From assembly GCA_030762935.1 (NCBI GenBank), contig CM060897.1, forward strand, positions 110,698,176 to 110,762,175: 64,000 nucleotides of DNA, read 5' to 3'. Under the pieces are notes generated by a model. The model ran no database searches and was not told the DNA's origin. It saw nothing but the letters and a program-made list of their open reading frames with translations. Position numbers and translations under genes: made by a program. Of the stretch, positions 58,173 through 64,000 are shown piece by piece. The stretch is from Hymenopus coronatus (taxonomy: Eukaryota; Arthropoda; Insecta; Mantodea; Hymenopodidae). Within the stretch, counting starts at the first letter, position 1. Each line of letters starts with the position of its first letter.

Positions 58173-59372
58173 TCAAAAATATCTAATGTGTTCCATTCAC
58201 ATAACTCTTCTCTAGCCGTTCCAATTACATTTTTCTTACAAAATATTCTTTTATGTACGTCAAACTAATCTAATAAACATTAGAAATTGATCTTATTATT
58301 TGCTTCCTTGCAAGCAGAAGGAAAATAAGGGAGTACATTAGGTTCAAGCGATAAACAAATCTTTTAAAAATTGGTCACTATGTGAAACAATTGAGATTCG
58401 TTTCGTTTTGCATGGCTCCGTTTTAGAAATGATATCTAGTTTACAATTGAAAGTAATAATAACGAATATCTAAAAATCTGATGTGTTACACTCACATGAC
58501 TTTCTCTAGCTGCTCTACAAAACTCCAACAAAAGATTGTTCTTCTTTGTACACAATGCTAATCAAGATACATGTTAGCAGAATGTTATTACTTAGTTCCT
58601 TATAAGTAGAAGGGAATAAGGGAATGCACTATACTAAAGTGATTGTGAAATATTTTAAAAACTATGTTATTCGATTGTCATCGCAAATCCCTTCTTTGCC
58701 TGACCAGGAGTAGAACAAAAGAAAAACAGACACTTCCTATGTAAGAAAAGTTCACAAAGTACTTCACAATTGAAACCAATAATAAGGAATGTCTCGAAAA
58801 CGGTTACCTCCACAACAAAAACGTAAAGGACAAAAATTGTGTGTTTTGTCATGAGGTACATTTTTTGTGTAGTACGTTTTTTTCTATCTCTTACGGTTTA
58901 GCAGTTAAGCAAAATTCAGCAAAATTCATCCAGAATAAAGAGGTCTTCAGAGGCTATTCCCAAAAAATTCGAGATATACATTTTATTTCGGACATAAATG
59001 GTTTAATATACGGGATTTTAATCAAAATCGTTAGAGCCATTTTTAAGAAAATAAAAATTTTCGAAATGTTTACCATGTAAAGGGTAGTTTGTGGTGGGGG
59101 GATTTTTTTGAAAATCTTCGTGTCGTATCCTTGGAAGATACTAAAGTTAAATACCAAGTTTGGTATTTAACTGTCTTTTTGTTTTGGGGCTATGCTGTCC
59201 ACAGACACACACACAGACAGACAGACACACACACACACTGACGGACCTTTTTTTAAAAATGCTTTTTTTCGGACTCAGAGGAGCTCAAGACATATATTTC
59301 GGGTGAAATCTCGGTATCTAATTTTTGGGTGCATTGCAATATCTTCTCTATCCCTATGTGCATTATTTCGGA
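58173..59372 (+). repeat. Truncated R1 unit followed by a complete one
   Basis: A 5' part (58173-58470) is followed directly by a complete unit (58471-59372). The junction 'cgaatatctaaaaatctgatg' lies inside the first unit, so the second inserted into it or replaced the rest. Confidence 0.75.
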
Positions 59373-59384
59373 TTCACTCTTAAT

Positions 59385-59603
59385 TTTTATTGCTGTTAAA
59401 TATTGCTTTTGACTGTATATTTCCTTTGTCTTTTTATTTTCGTGTTTACTCTTTTAATTCTTTGTTGTGGTTGTTGTTTTAATATTGCTTGTAATGTGTA
59501 TTACAAAAGCACGTACGGTCTGTGGACCCGTGCGACTGTTGAAATTCTATGTATGATATTGCTATAATAATAAATACACTTATTCATTCATTCATTCATT
59601 CAT
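59385..59603 (+). repeat. LINE 3'UTR and (ATTC)n tail
   Basis: Shares its last ~85 bp with the start of the window (from 'ggtctgtggacccgtgcgac'), ending AATAAATACACTTATTC and ATTC repeats. Confidence 0.65.
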
Positions 59604-59644
59604 ACATATTCGGCTAGAGAAAATAAAAAACGATCAACTCTACG

Positions 59645-59692
59645 ATCGTTGAGACAGGAGCGGTCTAACCACTCACCCACGACGCCGCCTTG
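59645..59692 (-). repeat. SINE head fragment
   Basis: 'ggagcggtctaaccactcac' then 'gacgccgcc' is the reverse of the tRNA-like head of the main SINE. Confidence 0.55.
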
Positions 59693-60135
59693 GTAGTGTA
59701 TCAGCTGTAAATAAATAGTTGTCAACCGTTATAATTTAGCGTAAACTAGGCATGGTTCTTCAAGAGCTTCACGAATATTGAGTTGGAACCTTTAAAGTGC
59801 GTGAATTGTATAGAGGAGATAATCCAGATGGAGCAGAAATATTGTGGTGGGAGTGACGTTATAGAGATTACATGCTGCGAGGCACCGCCCCGCGTTAAGC
59901 CCCTTTCTTCAGAAAAGGAATATCATATTATATAGTCGCAGTGGTGCGCACTCAAGGGATATGTTTTGGAAAATTGCTCTCTGCGCAAGGAACCACCTTT
60001 TGTCCGTTATTAATATACCTTCACTTATGTTCATGTGCTTGTCATTCTTAGCATCTGGGGCAGAAATAAGGTAGAGGAAATAAACGATCCTGGGCAACTT
60101 TCTCTCTTATCCATAGAGTTCCCGTAGATACAGCT
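59693..60135. other. Unassigned sequence
   Basis: No frame or repeat recognised. Confidence 0.4.
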
Positions 60136-60136
60136 G

Positions 60137-60427
60137 AGGTGGCGCCGTGGTTGAGTGGTTAGACCGCTCGCCTCTGATCTAGGTGGCCCGGGTTCCATCC
60201 TAAACGCCCGCATGTGGGATTCGTGGTGGACGAAGAAGCGTCTGGGCAGGCTTTCTCTGGGTCCTCCTGTTTCTCCCTCCACTCATTCCACCAATTGCTA
60301 AATCATCACCTTTCCAATCATCAATTTCGTTTACATTTCATTTCATATCATCCGAATCCTCGTAACAGGTCCTCCATTCTATGGTTTCGTGCCGTAGGCT
60401 CCCCGACAGGCTTCTAACCCCTAGGCA
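60137..60427 (+). repeat. tRNA-derived SINE (long type)
   Basis: Clear head: gtggcgccgtggttgagtgg at 60139, then B box gggttccatcc. Core 'gggcaggctttctctgggtcctcctg', then long-type body ending 'aggcttctaacccctaggca'. The best-preserved long copy here. Confidence 0.8.
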
Positions 60428-60645
60428 CCGGCCGTCGCGTGGCAGCGTGGTTAGACCACTCGCCTCTCACCTCGGGGTTCGATCCCAAGTGACCGCATGT
60501 GAGATTTGTGGTGGAAAAAGCGGCGCAGGGTTTTCCTGCCATCGCATTTCACCGGTGCTCCACCTTCATTTCATGTATCACCAGTGTCTTCACCTGCGGT
60601 GCCACAAGTAGTAAAGCGGGCGTTAAACACTGCCAAAAAACCTAG
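60428..60645 (+). repeat. tRNA-derived SINE (short type)
   Basis: Directly follows the long-type SINE. Head 'ggcagcgtggttagaccact', B box gggttcgatccc, shortened core and tail 'aaagcgggcgttaaacactg', then an A run. Confidence 0.8.
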
Positions 60646-61129
60646 GTGGGGTGGGGGGTGCCAGAGTTACAATCACGGGGAAGGTAAGCCGATTACGAGC
60701 ATATAGCTGATCAAGTAACACCTCTTCTCCCTTAAATTCATCCGCGCCAAGACAAAACCCAGGCGACCAGCGCACCAGAACCTTCCTCCAATCGCGCCAA
60801 AAAATACCATCATACTTTTACGACCTCGTGACGAGTATACGTGAAATGTAATGCATTGCACATTTATTCCGACACTTAAATGCTACTAGCATATTTTGTT
60901 ATGGTTAAAGCTGATAATATTGACAGTTACAGCAAAATAAACAAGTGCAGATATAACAATACTAAAAGAACAAGCGAAAGGAAAGAAACAGGCATGTGAC
61001 TTACATTTCGGTGAAATGGATAAAACTGTATATTTACTGAAAATTAGAATTCATACACTTTATTGTGTAAAGAATTAATTGTTTGATTTTTCACCATTTT
61101 TGATCAAACTTCCCAGATACATCCGCTAT
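60646..61129. other. Unassigned sequence
   Basis: Nothing recognised; a faint R2-like phrase near 61090 (accatttttgatcaaacttcc). Confidence 0.4.
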
Positions 61130-62225
61130 TCTCTGTGTGTGTGTCCGTGTGTCTGTGAACATGATATCTCAAAAAACCAAAAGTCATACAGACGGATTCA
61201 ACCGCACGAGTACAGTTTTTAAAAGCGTTGACTGTTATTTTAGCCTAGTGTATTCCCTTATTTTCCTTCTACTTACAAGGAAGAAAGTAATTAAGGCAAT
61301 TTATGCTAATGTTTATTACGATTTTCATAAAGTAGATAGAAAAACAAGCATTTTAAAATAATTTGTTATAGCAATGTACAGAAAGTCATACGAATGGAAC
61401 GCAGCAGCTTTTTAGAGAAAGGTCCGTGTGTCTGAACACGATAATTCAAAAACGAAAAGTCGGTAAAATACCAAACCTGGTATATAAGCTTATTATCCCC
61501 CAAGAATGCGAAACGAACATTTTGAGGAAAATCCCCACCCCAAATTACCCTTTATATGGAAGATTTTTCGAAAGTATTGATTTTTTTCTAAAAGGCTCTA
61601 ACAATTTTATTTTATTTCTTGAATTTTCTGGGACTAACTTCTGAAGACCTCTTCATTCTGGATCACTTTTACATAACTGGTAAACCGTAAGAGATATACT
61701 TCGTGTACAAAAAATGTTGATCTCGTTAAAACACACAATTTATGTCATACATTTTTTTCATAGAATTGGCCATTTCCGAGATATTTCCTGTTATTCAGTT
61801 TTGAAATACTTTAAAAATTTCTTATGCGTGTAATTCTCAACTCCTGACCATGCAAATAAACGAATTCCAATCACATAGCAATCAGCTTTTAGAAAATCAA
61901 ATTTTCTAAATTCTTTCATTTATAGGGAGGCTGGAATTGCGGATATTTTCTTGAAAGTCTTTGTGTAGCATCCCTGGAAGATAATGTACTTAAGAACCAA
62001 GTTTGGGATTTAATGGACTTTTCGTTTTTGAGCTATGTTGCACACAGACACTGACAAACACACACATACACACACAAACGGATCTTTTGCTAAAAAGTTT
62101 TTTTTTTTGGATTTGGGGGGTTAAAAACATTTGTTTACGGTGAAATTTCGGTATATACTTTCTGGACGAAATACAATACTTCGTCTATACACTATGTATA
62201 TGGTACGTATAGAAAAACATTGAAA
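61130..62225. repeat. R1 fragments, reverse then forward
   Basis: A reverse microsatellite piece (61130-61190), a reverse 5' part (61205-61420), a reverse central part (61425-61900), then a forward 3' half (61905-62225) that meets it inside the 'aaatcaaattttctaaat' block. Confidence 0.65.
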
Positions 62226-63394
62226 ACTAGAGCTGCAATTTTTTGTGCTAATGCAACATGTATTAAAAAATTAAAAATAGAATATACGTAATTTTACATG
62301 TCTTATTTTAAATATTTAGGAGAAAATGCACATAAAGAAGAAAATGTGTGAAAAGTTTTGCAAAGTTTTTGATTTATCGAAATATCAACAAATTATTAGC
62401 AAGTATTAACCTAAGCTATGCTTTCTATTTGTTTTTAATTAGAAGAGGTTATTTTAAAAGTGGTAAAATTGTTATAAAGATAGCTTGTATAGATTACAAG
62501 AAAATGTAATATACAGAATGTTAATTAACTACACCGAAATAATTTGCGAGATTGTGCACGTGACTGATATAAGTAATTTGAGATCGGTAATGCATGGTCC
62601 CCGGATAAGCAAAACACAGCATAACGTTAAACGTGTGGGTATCAGATGCTGATACGTCGGTGTTAAAGCAAAGCAGATTGAAATAATGGCTTAAACTTTC
62701 TTTAAAACTGCTCCCCGAGTATAGAAATATCGATTTTTATCAACTCGTTACTAGCATTTTCAAGATTTAATGTCGCAAAAATCTGTAAAATCTCGAACTA
62801 ATCACTTGACAGTGCGACACTGAGCATTCATTAACTACGTTCTTGAGTTATGTAGCCTACTCTGGAGGCGCTTATTCAACTGCTCTGGTGGCTTAATGCA
62901 TAACGCGGGAAGCTGCTCTCGCAAAGGTTATGTGTTCGGTTCCTGTCATAGATACATATTTTTTATTATTATTTTTTTCATTCCAAACGAAGTGCTGCGA
63001 AACGTGAACGAGACCCGAACTCGGAAACTATCTTTCACTTGAAACCAGTATCATAACCACTACGCTAGAGAGGTAGGCCATAATATGTCCCTTCGTTTTT
63101 CGCGTTAGGCTCTCGAATGGTTCATAAATTAGCCAATGGCGTACTGGCACTTCAGAAACCTATAGCCGTTACTTCGAAATTTCAATAAACAGGCCATAAA
63201 TTTCCTATCTCGAATTACTTATTTAAGTAATCTACATATTCTGTGAAAATATTTCGGTATAGACAATTAATACCCTGTACACACATATAAATATATATGT
63301 GTGTACAGTTGTCTCAGCTTGTCTCAAGTTCGAACATTGCACTTCACTGATAGACTATAATGTATATCGTCACTTCCATTAGATACCTATTTTC
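62226..63394. other. Low-repeat intron sequence
   Basis: No R1 or coding frame. A tRNA-like patch at 62880-62955 ('ggtggcttaatgcataacgc', 'gtgttcggttcctgtc') may be an old SINE head, and a 14-bp perfect palindrome (acatatatatatgt type) lies near 63283-63302. Confidence 0.45.
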
Positions 63395-64000
63395 TTTTTA
63401 TTACTTTCAAGAAAATCTTCTAACTCAAACTACCCTTTACAGCAAATATGGAGATTTTTTTTTCTCAAAAATGGATCTAATGATTTAATTAAAATACCAC
63501 ATATTAAAGGTATTTAATATCTTATCAAAAATAAACTGTATATCTTGAATATTTTGGAAGAGCTCCATTCTGCATGAATTTTGCTGAAACCTGCATAACT
63601 GGTAAACCGTAAGAAATCGCAAAGAATTACAACACAAAAAATATATATCTAGATAAAACACATAGTTAATAATAAATTGTTTTGATTGTAAACTTAACTG
63701 TTTCCGATATATTTCTTCCTATTGGTTTCAATTGTAAACTACGTAGCTTTTCTGAAACTTGGATCATCCCTCTTTTGTTTTATTGGGAATGCAAAGTGAC
63801 AGGACTTAAATGATGAAATATCAATCTGCTTAAGATTCGGCTACTGGTTTAGCCTTGTGTACTCGCTTATTTCCCTTCTACATACAAGAAAGCAAGTAAT
63901 AAGACAAATTCTGGTAGTGATAACTCGATTATATATGCTGTAGATAAAGAAGAATAGTTTGTTTGCAGAACATGTAGAGAGGATCATGTGAATGGAACAC
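63395..64000 (-). repeat. R1 copy, reverse, running to the window end
   Basis: From 'ctttcaagaaaatcttctaac' (3' portion missing) to 'gtagagaggatcatgtgaatggaacac' at the last base. Confidence 0.75.

Larger units (their letters stand above)
43531..64000 (+). other. Intron 4, running off the window (more than 20 kb)
   Basis: The donor is GTAAAA at phase 1. I found no further exon matching the family and phase before the window ends, so the C-terminal half of the protein lies downstream. Contents are an R1-anchored ACAT satellite, SINEs, LINE remnants, a 3-kb TIR element and unassigned sequence. Confidence 0.55.

Overview
This is eukaryotic DNA: AT-rich, intron-dominated and packed with decayed transposable elements, with no bacterial-style gene packing. 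The mix points to an invertebrate animal: Tc1/mariner copies, tRNA-headed SINEs whose middle reads like the conserved metazoan 'tttctccggtttcccc' type, Penelope-like ends, LINE tails and long introns. A mollusc or other spiralian is plausible, but the sequence alone does not settle this.

The only convincing host gene runs along the + strand through the whole window. Four coding exons can be seen: 371-539, 16927-17084, 40847-41064 and 43343-43530. Their splice phases agree (1/1, 0/0, 2/2, then open at phase 1), and they give about 244 residues. The first exon starts MGSSSSK, a classic N-myristoylation signal followed by a basic patch. The other exons resemble the nucleotidyltransferase-fold region of Mab-21-domain proteins (MB21D2 / cGAS-like superfamily), with a divergent active site. 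The 3' end of the gene lies beyond the window. Introns are about 16.4, 23.8, 2.3 and more than 20 kb.

The introns are dominated by one repeat family, called R1 here: about 0.83-0.87 kb, AT-rich, more than 30 full or partial copies in both orientations. Some copies form head-to-tail arrays (20.7-22.4, 25.0-27.6, 28.2-30.6 kb). R1 has subterminal inverted motifs (ACTTTCTCTAC / GTAGAGAAAGT), a 14-bp palindrome near its 3' end and an internal AC-rich microsatellite. This architecture recalls non-autonomous Helentron-type elements (HINE / pearl-like). R1 copies serve as landing sites for a mariner (925-1711), a Penelope-like fragment (4084-4222), several SINEs, a 3.06-kb TIR transposon (49820-52875) and a roughly 1-kb ACAT satellite (44366-45345). 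Because R1 is so repeated, the pre-insertion sites can be read directly.

The most notable non-coding signals are two hammerhead-ribozyme folds of the Penelope type. One has an intact core (1560-1600) and one has lost a core base (4124-4158); both are followed by the same 'accacgg-ctacaagcccgg' tail. The second is the 3-kb TIR element, with 7-bp target duplications and two internal tandem-repeat blocks; one block is related to the first ~120 bp of R1, which may link the two families. Coordinates of repeats are by-eye estimates, usually good to about 10-30 bp.
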